A stretch of DNA of 64,000 nt from Bradyrhizobium sp. DOA9 (GCF_000617845.2 NZ_DF820425.1:7050465-7114464), one strand, 5' to 3'. Counted from the first letter of the stretch, positions 18,656 to 28,226 are shown. Numbers and translations: made by a program. The notes: generated by a model from the sequence alone, not told the origin.

Positions 18656-19834
18656 ATGTCCGGCTCTCCAACGCGGCCCTACGCGAGGCAAACGATGAAA
18701 GTGCTGCACATCGCCGAAACGATCCGTGGCGGGATCGCGAGCTATCTGAACGAGTTGCATCCTCAGCAGCAGGCCAGCTTCGGTGCCGAGAACGTGCATT
18801 ATGTCGTGCCGTCCGATCATCGCGGCGACCTCCGCGCGATCGATGACAACCAGATTACGACATTCGAGCGATCCGGCCGCGGCATCGCCGGCCTGTTCCA
18901 AATGCTACGTGCAAGCATGCAAGCGCTGGATGCCTTCAGACCCGACGTGGTGCACCTGCATTCCTCCTTTGCCGGGCTCGTGCTCCGGCCCGCGCTGGCA
19001 GCCCGCTCGGGTGGGCCGCGCGTCGTCTATTGTCCGCACGGCTGGGCGTTCTCGCGCGAGACCGGCCGCTTCAGCCATCTGCTGACGAAGGCCGCGGAGC
19101 ACCTGCTTGCGCGCGCGTCGGACCGAATCATCTGCATCTCGGGCGACGAGTATAGCGAGGCGGTGCGCGCGGGAATTCCTGCCGAACGCCTCACGCTGGT
19201 CCACAACGGCATCTCGAAGAGCCGCACGCCGCAGCCCATCGCTGCGGACTGGCCCTCCAAGAAGGTCAAGGTGCTGTTCATCGGACGGCTGGATCGGCAG
19301 AAGGGCTTCGATCTCCTGATCGAAGCGGCGCGCGCGCTCGAGGACGTCGTCGACATCCGCATGATCGGCGCCTCCGTCGTCAACAAGTATGAAGGCCCGG
19401 CGGTGCCGTCCAACGTGTCGCTGCTGGGCTGGCTGGACCGGCCGGCCATCGAGACCCAGCTCGAAGCCGCCGACCTCGTCGTGATCCCGTCACGATGGGA
19501 AGCCTTCGGCCTCGTTGCGCTGGAAGCGATGCGCGCGGCCAAGCCGATCCTGGCATTCCGCAGCGGCGCCTTGCCCGAGATCGTCGTCGACGGCGTCACC
19601 GGCCTGCTTTGCGAGCCCGTCGCGGTGCAGCCGCTGGTCGACGGCTTCCGGCGAGCGCTCGATCTCGACCTCAAGGTGCTGGGGCAGCGCGGCTACGACC
19701 GCTTCAAGCAGCTCTATGACGTCGAGAAGACGCATGCGCAATTGCAACAGGTCTATGTCGAGCTGCTTCAGGACGACCAGACGCCCGACGCAGCCAAGGC
19801 GAGGTTGCAGTCGGATCTCTCCAAGAATTTCTGA
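18656..19834 (+). CDS. GT4 glycosyltransferase (exopolysaccharide)
   Basis: A 392-residue GT-B enzyme. The N-terminus MKVLHIAETIRGGIASYLNEL contains the acceptor-side glycine-rich loop, and CPHGWAF is a common GT4 segment. The C-terminal half has VLFIGRLDRQKGFDLLIEA and the E-x7-E motif in WEAFGLVALEAM. The start at 18656 has AGGGAT before it; the methionine at 18695 is an alternative. Its stop overlaps the start of the glycosidase gene by one base, so the two are translationally coupled. Confidence 0.9.
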   Translation: MSGSPTRPYARQTMKVLHIAETIRGGIASYLNELHPQQQASFGAENVHYVVPSDHRGDLRAIDDNQITTFERSGRGIAGLFQMLRASMQALDAFRPDVVHLHSSFAGLVLRPALAARSGGPRVVYCPHGWAFSRETGRFSHLLTKAAEHLLARASDRIICISGDEYSEAVRAGIPAERLTLVHNGISKSRTPQPIAADWPSKKVKVLFIGRLDRQKGFDLLIEAARALEDVVDIRMIGASVVNKYEGPAVPSNVSLLGWLDRPAIETQLEAADLVVIPSRWEAFGLVALEAMRAAKPILAFRSGALPEIVVDGVTGLLCEPVAVQPLVDGFRRALDLDLKVLGQRGYDRFKQLYDVEKTHAQLQQVYVELLQDDQTPDAAKARLQSDLSKNF

Positions 19835-21171
19835 TGGCTCCACGGCTCTCACGTACCGTGGTTCGCGGCAGCATCCGCCTGGCGAGCCTCATCGCATCGA
19901 TTCTCCTGCCGGCCGCTGCCTGCGCCCAGCACACGCAACCGCTCGACGCGCGATTCCTGCTCGGTGTCGGCACCCATCAGGGGCTGGGCGGGCCGGTGAG
20001 CGCGCGGGGATACGTGCCTGCGGAGAACATCGCCCAGATCAAGCAGCTCGGCCTCAACGCCTTCCGCGACGATTTCCCCTGGTCCGATTTCGAAACGGGG
20101 GGACGCCGGATGGGCTTCACGCCCAGGCTGGGCCGGCTCGAGGCGCAGGTCAGGTCCGGCATTGCGCGTCCGCTGCTGATCCTCGCCTTTGGCCACCATC
20201 TCGTTCCGAATTCCTCGCCGCCGACGACCGATGAGGCGCGGCAGCGGTTCGCCGACTATGCGGCGGCGGCGGCGCAATCCGTCGCGGCGCAGCACCCCCT
20301 GTTCGAGCTCTGGAACGAGTGGAATCTGGCGGCAAAGAAAGATGCCGCGTTCTCGCCGGAAAATTATCTGGCGCTGGCCCAAGTCGCGCGACCTGCGGTC
20401 AAGCGGGCCGCGCCGAATGCGCCGTTCCTGGTCGGCGCCCTCGGCGACGATCTGGGCTGGACATGGACGGAGAAGATGCTGCGGACCGGCATTCTGCAGT
20501 ATGCCGACGGCGCTTCGATCCATCTCTACAATTTCTGCATGGGTCCGAGCAAACGGACCTCGGCCGAGATCATCGAGCGGCTCACGGCGTTTCACCGGCT
20601 CGTCGGCCAGGCGAGCGGAAACCCCGACTTCCCGGTCTATGTCACCGAGACCGGCTGGACCACGGCCAGCAACAAATGCGGCGTCAGCGAGCAGGCCCAG
20701 GCCGACAATAGTGCGCAGCTCATCCTGTGGGCGGCGACCGCGGCGCGCTGGCTCAAGGGCATGTGGCTCTACGAGCTCAAGGACAGCGGCCAGAATCCAT
20801 CGGAGCTGGAGCACAATTTCGGGCTCTACCGTTTCGACAATTCGCCGAAGCCGGTCGCCTGCGCGGTCCAGGGCGCCTGGGCGTTCATCCGCTCCAGCCT
20901 GAGTGCCGAGCGACGCGAGCTCGCCAGCGGCGTCGTGTCGATCAACGCAACGACGACGTCCGGCGCCAGAGTTGCGGTCTGGTCCGAGACTCCCGACCGG
21001 CGTTACGAGGTCCGGATCAAGGGCGATCAGGACGGCGCAACGTTTGCGATGCCGTGCGAACCGGCCGCAAGACCTGTGTCCGGAGCCTGGATTCCGGTTT
21101 CGACGACGCCGGTTCTCATCGCATCGAGCAACGCTGCCATGCCCGCCCTGGAAATAAGGCCGGCGCGGTAA
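19834..21171 (+). CDS. Secreted clan-A glycosidase, PslG/GH39-like
   Basis: A 445-residue protein with an N-terminal signal peptide (hydrophobic LASLIASILLPAAACA) and a (beta/alpha)8-type glycosidase domain. The acid/base Glu is E162 in ELWNEWN and the nucleophile is E272 in YVTETGW, as in clan GH-A. PslG in the Pseudomonas Psl system is a GH39 enzyme encoded among the glycosyltransferase genes, and this gene sits the same way, coupled to a GT4 gene. It would trim or cut the polysaccharide in the periplasm. The C-terminal 100 residues look like a beta-rich domain. Substrate unknown. Confidence 0.82.
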   Translation: MAPRLSRTVVRGSIRLASLIASILLPAAACAQHTQPLDARFLLGVGTHQGLGGPVSARGYVPAENIAQIKQLGLNAFRDDFPWSDFETGGRRMGFTPRLGRLEAQVRSGIARPLLILAFGHHLVPNSSPPTTDEARQRFADYAAAAAQSVAAQHPLFELWNEWNLAAKKDAAFSPENYLALAQVARPAVKRAAPNAPFLVGALGDDLGWTWTEKMLRTGILQYADGASIHLYNFCMGPSKRTSAEIIERLTAFHRLVGQASGNPDFPVYVTETGWTTASNKCGVSEQAQADNSAQLILWAATAARWLKGMWLYELKDSGQNPSELEHNFGLYRFDNSPKPVACAVQGAWAFIRSSLSAERRELASGVVSINATTTSGARVAVWSETPDRRYEVRIKGDQDGATFAMPCEPAARPVSGAWIPVSTTPVLIASSNAAMPALEIRPAR

Positions 21172-21202
21172 GCGCGATTTTTGCAGGACATGAGGTTCAG
21201 TG

Positions 21203-22471
21203 ATGAAAGTTCTTTTGACGTCCACGCTTTATCCGACGCCCGAGGCCTCCAAGATCGTCGGCGGTGCAGAGATCTTCGCGCGGCGCTTCGCCGAAGGCCT
21301 GGTGCAGCGCGGAGACGAGGTCGAGGTGATCCGGGCCGCATCGTCCCGCGGGCAGGAGCGCGAAAGCTGCAACGGCATCGACGTCTATTCCGCGCCGGTC
21401 CAGAACATCTATCGGCCCTTCACGGAGCAGAAGAACGCGGTCCTGCGCAGCATCTGGCATGCGGTCGACGACTGGCAGATGCAGGCGCCGCTGATCGCCG
21501 AACGCATCCGGGCCTTCAAGCCGGACGTGCTGCACTCCAACAATCTGTCGGGTCTCACCACCGCGATCTGGCGCGTTGCCGCCCAGCTCGGCGTGCCGGT
21601 GCTCCATACGCTTCACGACTATTATCTGACCTGTCCGCGCTGCTCGCGCTTCGACAAGGGACGCTCCTGCGAGCACACCTGCACGAGCTGCGGGATCCTG
21701 ACCTTTCATCGCAAGCGGGCCACGCATTGGCTGAGCGCCGTGGTCGGCGTGAGCGAGCGCGTGCTGTCCATCCACACCGACATGGGCATGTTCGCGGAGA
21801 CGCCGATCCGCACCGTGATCCGCAACGCCTCGACCGAGCCGCCGCGCGAGCCTTATCCCCGCCCGGTCTGCACCACCGAAGTGACGTTCGGGTTCATCGG
21901 CCGGCTCACCGAGGAGAAGGGCATCGACAATTTGATGCATGCTCTCGCCAAGCTGCCACCCGACCGCATCCGGATGATGATCGCAGGGCGGGTCAGCGAG
22001 GAGGAGCAACGCCGCCTCAGGGCGCTCGCGCCGCATGCGCGCATCGAGTTCATGGGCTTCGTGGTGCCGGACGATTTCTACCGGCAGGTCGACGTGGTGG
22101 TCGCGCCATCGATCTGGCACGACCCCGGTCCACTCGTCGTCGCGGATGCCAAGGCGGCCGGCAGGCCGCTGCTCGGAACGCGCTTCGGCGGCATGCCCGA
22201 GGTGATCGAGCACGGCGTGACGGGCTGGCTGACGGGAGCCGATCCGCAATCCCTGGCCGACAGCATGCTCGCAGTCGCCTCCGATCCGCACAAGATCGAC
22301 GAGATCAGCCGGCGCCTGATCGCGGATACCAACAAATGGGTATTTGCCGACGTGCTGTCATCCTACAAGAATCTGTACGAGCAATTGCGCGAGCAGCGAA
22401 TGTCGCGCGTGCGCGCGGCAACGACCGAAGCGCCGCGGGCCGTCGGCAAGGAGCGCCTCATTCCGAGATGA
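21203..22471 (+). CDS. GT4-like glycosyltransferase with a cysteine cluster
   Basis: A 422-residue GT-B protein. The N-terminus MKVLLTSTLYPTPEASKIVGGAEIFARRF and the middle FGFIGRLTEEKGIDNL are GT4-like. In place of the usual E-x7-E the donor region reads WHDPGPLVVADA, with Asp at both positions. The N-terminal domain carries a Cys cluster (TCPRCSRF ... CEHTCTSCG) that resembles a metal-binding insert found in some GT4 enzymes. GAGG precedes the ATG at 21203; an adjacent GTG at 21200 is an alternative. The stop overlaps the flippase start (ATGA), so the two are coupled. Confidence 0.85.
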   Translation: MKVLLTSTLYPTPEASKIVGGAEIFARRFAEGLVQRGDEVEVIRAASSRGQERESCNGIDVYSAPVQNIYRPFTEQKNAVLRSIWHAVDDWQMQAPLIAERIRAFKPDVLHSNNLSGLTTAIWRVAAQLGVPVLHTLHDYYLTCPRCSRFDKGRSCEHTCTSCGILTFHRKRATHWLSAVVGVSERVLSIHTDMGMFAETPIRTVIRNASTEPPREPYPRPVCTTEVTFGFIGRLTEEKGIDNLMHALAKLPPDRIRMMIAGRVSEEEQRRLRALAPHARIEFMGFVVPDDFYRQVDVVVAPSIWHDPGPLVVADAKAAGRPLLGTRFGGMPEVIEHGVTGWLTGADPQSLADSMLAVASDPHKIDEISRRLIADTNKWVFADVLSSYKNLYEQLREQRMSRVRAATTEAPRAVGKERLIPR

Positions 22472-23859
22472 CACGCCTCTTCGCGATGGCGGGCTACCTC
22501 TACCAGAGTGCCGCGGCGATCGTCCTGATCTTCGCGATCAGCCATCTGTTGCCCGCCGCCGACTACACCAATTTCTCGCTGGCGCTGGCCTCGAGCCAAT
22601 TGCTCTGCGTCCTGATGTTCGAGTGGCTGCAGCTCGCCGGATTGCGTTTTCTGGCGGCAGCCGGGGAGAACGAGGCGGCGCGGCTCAGGTGGTCGCTCTT
22701 TGCCGCAGGCCTGTCGAGCGCGGGCGCGCTCGTCGTGGTCGGCAGCTGCGCCTCTCTGGCCAGCGTGCTCCCGGCCGGGATCATCGCGCTCGGCCTCGGC
22801 ATCTCCGTGCTTCAGGGCCTGACCGATCTCTATTTCCTGTCGGTCCGTCTGTCCGACCGGCTGGGCGTCGCGTCCTCCCTTCTGGCGTTTCGCGCCACCG
22901 CTCTCCTGACCGGGGCCGCCGCGGGAGCAGCGATTTGGGGAACGGCCGAAGCGGCGCTGCTCGGCGTCAGCGCAGGCCACGCGCTGGGCCTGCTCGCCGG
23001 GCTGGTGGCCTATCGCACACCCCTGGAGCGCGTTCCGCTGCGGACTGTGCTCGCCGACTGGAAGGATTTCTCCCGCTACGGCATGCTCGCGGCAGGTGCG
23101 TCCGTCATCCATCTGTCGGTACCGGTGCTGCTCCGCTTCATCATCATCGGACGGCTGGGCGCGACGGGAGCCGGAGCCGGATTTTCGATCGCGCTCGACC
23201 TGCTGCAACGCCCGTTCTGGGTCCTCAATGCAGCGATCCACACCGTGAGCTATCCCGATGTGGTGAAGGACTTCGAACACGGAACCGTCATGAAGTCGGT
23301 TCAATCGGCGCGGCGCATGTTCGAGTTCATGGTCTGCACGACCCTCGTGCTGCTCGGCGGCCTGGTCGGCTTCATTCCCGATGCAGCCCGTATCCTGGTT
23401 CCCCGGGAGAGCCTCGATGGCTTCCTGACGACGGCACCCGTCGTCGCCGTCTTCTATTTCCTGCACACGCACCTCCAGGCGACCGTCGCTGTCGTCCCGC
23501 ACCTGGAGAAGCTCGCAACCAGGCTCGTGGTCGTTGCGGCCGGCCAGCTCGCGATGGTCGCCGCCGTCGCGCTGGTCGCGGCGTGGGCCGGCCTGTCGCC
23601 GCGACAGGCGGTGGGCCTCGCTTGCCTCGCCACGCTCGCGACGATCCTGATCGCGCTCGGCCCGACGCTGCGGTTCGAGGCGTTCCCGCGCTGGTCGCTG
23701 GTCGTGCAGGCGCTGGCGGCCGCGGTCCTGATCGGATCGCTCGGCGCAATGCCGACCGAGCCTGCAACATGGCTCGCCGGAAAGATCATGATCGCCGCGA
23801 TCGCAACCGCGATCGTCGGATGGCGCGGAGACTTTCTGATGCTGGCCCGCCGCAATTAG
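22468..23859 (+). CDS. Polysaccharide flippase-like membrane protein (Wzx type)
   Basis: A 463-residue very hydrophobic protein with about twelve predicted membrane segments, beginning MAGYLYQSAAAIVLIFAISHL. The layout (paired helices, loop with RPFWVLNAAIHTVSYP, basic cytoplasmic loops) fits the MOP-superfamily exporters that flip lipid-linked oligosaccharide across the inner membrane. It is coupled to the preceding GT4 gene by a 4-bp overlap and is the last gene of this block. A second flippase-like gene lies at 31025-32479, so one of the two may export a different glycan. Confidence 0.8.
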   Translation: MTRLFAMAGYLYQSAAAIVLIFAISHLLPAADYTNFSLALASSQLLCVLMFEWLQLAGLRFLAAAGENEAARLRWSLFAAGLSSAGALVVVGSCASLASVLPAGIIALGLGISVLQGLTDLYFLSVRLSDRLGVASSLLAFRATALLTGAAAGAAIWGTAEAALLGVSAGHALGLLAGLVAYRTPLERVPLRTVLADWKDFSRYGMLAAGASVIHLSVPVLLRFIIIGRLGATGAGAGFSIALDLLQRPFWVLNAAIHTVSYPDVVKDFEHGTVMKSVQSARRMFEFMVCTTLVLLGGLVGFIPDAARILVPRESLDGFLTTAPVVAVFYFLHTHLQATVAVVPHLEKLATRLVVVAAGQLAMVAAVALVAAWAGLSPRQAVGLACLATLATILIALGPTLRFEAFPRWSLVVQALAAAVLIGSLGAMPTEPATWLAGKIMIAAIATAIVGWRGDFLMLARRN

Positions 23860-24317
23860 TTCGCCGCACGCATCGCGCCTTTCCGGCCAGTGGATGGGTA
23901 AACCCGCGCGCCACACAAGGCGATCCCGTCCCGGCGTGGAACCCTCGGCCTTTCACGCGAAGCCCGGCATCTCCGTGAAAATACGTACACAACCATCGCG
24001 ATCAAATCAATTAATTTGCTCGCCCATGAAATCGGCATCGCTGCCGGCTCGCTGTGCAATCCGGCGATCTCGCGTCTCATGCGCATATATTCAGCAACGC
24101 AGATCGCGAAAATCTTGAAAGCGCCTTCCTGACGCCACGCTGCACGGGCATCGCATCAAGCATTCTGCTGCAACACGGGTCGATCTGTTCCTGCAAAAGG
24201 AACCGCGTTTCACTCGCGATTTGTAGCTTCGATTTTTATCTGAAATTCACACTCGACAGAGAAGGTTGAACGCAATCCCTGCGAGCAATTTCGTTCGCGT
24301 TGAAATTCGAGTGTGCA
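23860..24317. other. Intergenic region before the repeat-containing glycosidase gene
   Basis: 458 bp with no gene I can support. It is more AT-rich than its surroundings from about 23980 on. It must hold the promoter for the 24318 gene, but no confident -35/-10 pair or operator was picked out. Confidence 0.5.
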
Positions 24318-27300
24318 ATGTCCGATCAAACCATCCTGTCTGCCAGCGGCTTCATCAACTCCATCGGCGTCAACACGCATGCCGGCTTCGGGTGGACCGG
24401 CTACAACAATCTCGCGCTGATGGCCGATAGCCTCGAATATATCGGCGTCACCCATCTCCGCGACGCGATGGGCACCAGCCCGGCCGCGCAACCGGTGGTC
24501 GAGGGTCTCGCCGCCGCCGGCTACAAGTTCGACTTCCTGGTGTCGTCCGCGCTGCCTCAGACGGGAACGGTCGGACTTGAGAAATACATCGCCTCGCTCG
24601 AGAAGTTCGCGACGACCTACGCTGGCAGCATCAGCGCCATCGAGGGTCTCAACGAGGCCAATCACCAGCCCTTCAGCTACAATGGCAGCTCCAGCCTTTC
24701 GGCCGCGGCTCAGTTCCAGAGCGCGCTCTATCAGGCCGTCAATTCCAACGCCACGCTCGCCAGCATCCCCGTCTACAATCTGTCATTGGCCTACAACGAT
24801 CCGCAAGGTTACAGCGAGCTCGGCAACATGTCTGGCTCGGTCGACTATGCCAACGCCCACGCCTATGTCAGCACCAGCCTGACCACCGGCAGCTCCATCT
24901 CGGCGACGCTGAGCGCCGTCATGACTGCGGCACCGGGAAAGCCCGTCGTCATCACGGAGACCGGCTACACCACGCAGGCCAACACCCAATATCTCGGCGT
25001 CAACGAGACGGTGCAGGCCAAGTCGGTCCTCAACACCCTGGTTGATGCCTACAAGGCCGGCGTGAGCGCGACTTACCTCTACGAGCTGTTCGACCGCGAC
25101 TCGTCCGCAGGCAACACCAATCCCGAAGCCAATTTCGGCCTGTTCAACTCCGACGGAACCCCCAAGCTCGCCGCGACGGCGATTCACAACCTCACGACCA
25201 TCCTGGCCGATGACGGCACGGGCGGCCAGCAGCCGACTGATCCGCTGAACTACACGCTTAGCAACATGCCGGCGACGGGCAACAGCATGGTGCTGGGCAA
25301 GAGCAACGGCGCCTACGAGCTCGTGGTCTGGGCGGAACCGAAGCTCTGGAACGATTCCACCGATACCGAGCTGACCAACGCGGCCCAGACGGTCACGGTG
25401 AACCTCGGCGCCGTCCACCATACCGTGAAGGTATACGACACGCTGACCGGAACCACGGCGATCGCCAGCTACACCGACGTCAGCAGCATCACCATTCCGG
25501 TCAGCGATCACCCCCTGATCATCGAGATCGACGCGCCCCCGACCACGCCGCCCGCGCCGGACACGAGGACCAGCGTCAGCGGCACGGCTGCAGAGATCGT
25601 GCCGCAATTGTCGGATCTGAGCGAATCGACGGCGCTGCAGACCATCACGCTGAGCGACTCCCACGTCCTCGAGGTCGCCTCGAAGGCGACCATGGACTAC
25701 ATGATCGCCCATTACGGCAACGCGCTGTCGAAGATCCAGGGCGGATATTCGTTCTCGGTGACGAACTCGGCGGCGACCTGGACCAACACCAAGACTTACG
25801 ATTCGTCCGGAAAGCTGCTCTCGAAATCCGACACCGGCCTCAATTCGAGCGGGCAGCCGACCTCGACTACGGTAGCTTACACCGACGGTTCGAAGGACCT
25901 GATCAGCTACACCGGCGGCGTGAAGACGAAATTCGTTCATATCGATACCGACGCAACGCGGACCACGGACACCTACAACACGGCCGGAAACCTGCTGAGC
26001 GAAGTCGTCCAGAAGGCCGACGGCTATTACTCCACCACGCTCTACACGAACGGGGTGAAGACCGCCGCCTACGTCAAGAACGCGGACCGCTCGCAGGACA
26101 ACTACACCTACAACATCACGGGCAAGAGCTTCACCACCCAGGTGCAGCATCTCGACGCCTCGGGGAAGGTCACGTCGGTGATCCGCAGCCATGCCGACGG
26201 CTCGCTGGATTCGACCCAGGTCTACAACAGCGACGGCAGCAGCGTGATCACCACCTACAGCGCCACCGGGGTCAAGCTGGTGGAGACCGCCTATCATGCC
26301 GACCGCAGCAAGGACGTCTGGACCTACAACATCACGGGCCAGAACTACACGACCGAGCACTACGACTACGACGCGAACGGGTTCCTCACCGGCCTGACGC
26401 GCCTGCACGGCGACGGCAGTCTCGCCTTCAAGCTGGTCCAGACCACCGACGGCACCAAGACGACCGATTGGTACGATGCCGCCGGCGTCCTCACCAGCGA
26501 GGTCGTGCAGAAGGCGAGCGGCACCGTTTCGACGACGACCTACAGCAACGGCGTGAAGACCAACGCCTATATCAAGTATGCCGACGGCAGCCAGGACAAT
26601 TACGCCTTCGGCATCGCCGGCAAGAGCTACACCACGCAGATCCAGCACGTCGATCCGTCCGGCAAGATCACGGCCGTGACGCGCGAGCATGCCGACGGCA
26701 CGCTCGACTTCACGCAGGTCATCAACGCCGACGGCAGCAGCGTCATCACCAACTACGATGCCGCGGGAATACGGATCAAGGAAGCCGACCTGCACGCCGA
26801 CGGCAGCAAGGACGTCTTCCTGTTCAACATCACCGGCCAGAACTACACGACCGAGCACGACGTCTACGATGCGAGCGGCTTCCTCACGACGCTGATCCGC
26901 AAGCACGCCGACGGCAGCATGGCGTTCAAGCTGGTGCAGGGCAAGGACGGGACCAAGACGACGGATTGGCACGACGCCAACGGCGTTCTCACCAGCGAGG
27001 TGCTGGAGAAGGCGAGCGGCTACAGCTCGAACACGGTGTACACCAACGGCGTGAAGACCGCGGTCTACATCACCAACGCCGACATGAGCCACGACAATTA
27101 CAGCTACAACATCGCGGGCCAGAGCTACGCGACGCAGCACCAGCACCTCGATCCGACCGGCAAGACGACCGAGGTGACGCGCTGGCACGCCGACGGCTCG
27201 CTCGACTACACCCAGGTCGTCAACGACGACGGCAGCAGCGTGGTCGCCAACTACGATGCGGCCGGCGTCAAGAAGCTGCAAACCGAGTACCACGCCGACG

Positions 27301-28226
27301 GCTCCAAGGACGTGTACCAGTTCAACATCGTCGGTCAGACCTACACGAACGAGCACGATACCTACGATACGACCGGCTTCCTCACCAACATCGTGCGCAC
27401 CCACGCCGACAACAGCATGGCCTTCACGCTGGTGCAGAGCGCGGACGGCACCAAGACGTCGGACTGGTACGATGCCAACGGGGTCATCACCAGCGAGGTC
27501 ACGACCAAGAGCGACGGCTACAGCTCCACGACGGTCTACAGCGCCGGCGTGAAGACCGCCGCCTACATCAAGAATGCCGACGGCACGTCCGACAACTGGA
27601 ACTACAACGTCACCGGGCAGTCCTACACCACCCAGCACCAGCACTTGGATGCCTCGGGCAAGCTGGTCGAGCTCACCCGGACCCATGCCGACGGCACGCT
27701 GGACTATACCCAGGTCATCCACGACGACGGCAGCAAGCTGACCGACATCTACGACAGCGCCGGCAACAAGACCCAGGAGATCGCCAACAACGCCGACGGC
27801 TCGAAGGACGTCTTCCTGTTCAACTTCAACGGACAGGCCGGGACGACGCAGCACGAGAGCTACGACACCGCCAAGGCGCTCCAGTTCATCGATCAGACCA
27901 AGACCGACGGCACCCACAACGTCACGGCCGTCGCAAGCGGCGTGACGATCCAGGGCGGGTCCGGCAACGACGTGTTCTCGGCCGCGCCGAATTCGACCAC
28001 GATCGCCTACGATCACGGCCAGGACCAGATCCTCAACTTCCAGGCCGGCGACGGCACGACCCACGACGTGATCCAGATCTCGAAGCTCCTCGCCGAAGAC
28101 TACAGCCACCTGCAGATGACGCAGTCCGGCACGAACGCGATCATCACGTTCTCGGCCACCGACTCGATCCTGCTGAAGAACGTCTATGTCTCGAACCTGA
28201 CGAGCCACGATTTCGTGTTCGTCTGA
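24318..28226 (+). CDS. Large secreted protein: glycosidase-like head, 166-residue repeats, type I secretion-like C-terminus
   Basis: A 1302-residue protein. Residues 1-310 resemble a clan-A glycosidase: EGLNEANH carries a candidate acid/base E113 and VVITETGY a candidate nucleophile E214. After a linker (about 310-540) come repeats rich in YD/NADGS motifs, including three 166-residue units in tandem at 26310-27803 and partial units on both sides. These resemble YD/Rhs-type repeats. The last 100 residues (QGGSGNDVF, YDHGQDQILNFQAGDGTTHDVI, then an aromatic/Val end DFVFV) match C-termini of type I-secreted proteins. There is no N-terminal signal peptide, in keeping with that route. The exporter could be the LapB-C-TolC set at 49.5-55 kb. 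It probably remodels or binds the polysaccharide outside the cell. Confidence 0.75.
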   Translation: MSDQTILSASGFINSIGVNTHAGFGWTGYNNLALMADSLEYIGVTHLRDAMGTSPAAQPVVEGLAAAGYKFDFLVSSALPQTGTVGLEKYIASLEKFATTYAGSISAIEGLNEANHQPFSYNGSSSLSAAAQFQSALYQAVNSNATLASIPVYNLSLAYNDPQGYSELGNMSGSVDYANAHAYVSTSLTTGSSISATLSAVMTAAPGKPVVITETGYTTQANTQYLGVNETVQAKSVLNTLVDAYKAGVSATYLYELFDRDSSAGNTNPEANFGLFNSDGTPKLAATAIHNLTTILADDGTGGQQPTDPLNYTLSNMPATGNSMVLGKSNGAYELVVWAEPKLWNDSTDTELTNAAQTVTVNLGAVHHTVKVYDTLTGTTAIASYTDVSSITIPVSDHPLIIEIDAPPTTPPAPDTRTSVSGTAAEIVPQLSDLSESTALQTITLSDSHVLEVASKATMDYMIAHYGNALSKIQGGYSFSVTNSAATWTNTKTYDSSGKLLSKSDTGLNSSGQPTSTTVAYTDGSKDLISYTGGVKTKFVHIDTDATRTTDTYNTAGNLLSEVVQKADGYYSTTLYTNGVKTAAYVKNADRSQDNYTYNITGKSFTTQVQHLDASGKVTSVIRSHADGSLDSTQVYNSDGSSVITTYSATGVKLVETAYHADRSKDVWTYNITGQNYTTEHYDYDANGFLTGLTRLHGDGSLAFKLVQTTDGTKTTDWYDAAGVLTSEVVQKASGTVSTTTYSNGVKTNAYIKYADGSQDNYAFGIAGKSYTTQIQHVDPSGKITAVTREHADGTLDFTQVINADGSSVITNYDAAGIRIKEADLHADGSKDVFLFNITGQNYTTEHDVYDASGFLTTLIRKHADGSMAFKLVQGKDGTKTTDWHDANGVLTSEVLEKASGYSSNTVYTNGVKTAVYITNADMSHDNYSYNIAGQSYATQHQHLDPTGKTTEVTRWHADGSLDYTQVVNDDGSSVVANYDAAGVKKLQTEYHADGSKDVYQFNIVGQTYTNEHDTYDTTGFLTNIVRTHADNSMAFTLVQSADGTKTSDWYDANGVITSEVTTKSDGYSSTTVYSAGVKTAAYIKNADGTSDNWNYNVTGQSYTTQHQHLDASGKLVELTRTHADGTLDYTQVIHDDGSKLTDIYDSAGNKTQEIANNADGSKDVFLFNFNGQAGTTQHESYDTAKALQFIDQTKTDGTHNVTAVASGVTIQGGSGNDVFSAAPNSTTIAYDHGQDQILNFQAGDGTTHDVIQISKLLAEDYSHLQMTQSGTNAIITFSATDSILLKNVYVSNLTSHDFVFV
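26310..27803 (+). repeat. Three in-frame 498-bp tandem repeats
   Basis: The codons for KDV at 26310, 26808, 27306 and 27804 are spaced exactly 498 bp apart, marking three complete 166-codon units with no length change. Each unit runs KDV-x-FNI-GQ-YT-EH ... GTKT-DW-DA-GV ... HQHLD-GK ... HADGS. The units are diverged at the base level but rigid in length, so the length is under selection. A fourth, incomplete unit precedes them (from about 25950) and a fifth begins at 27804. Confidence 0.9.

Noticed and set aside
21181..23859. 892-residue open frame spanning a glycosyltransferase and a flippase
   Set aside because: The first part is an out-of-frame reading of the GT4 gene. The flippase starts at 22468 with an ATGA overlap; there is no fusion protein.
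24783..28208. Very long open frame on the minus strand opposite the repeat-containing glycosidase gene
   Set aside because: It is antisense to a gene with clear domains; the open frame follows from GC-rich codons and the repeats, and the translation is low-complexity Val/Gly/Arg without any family motif.
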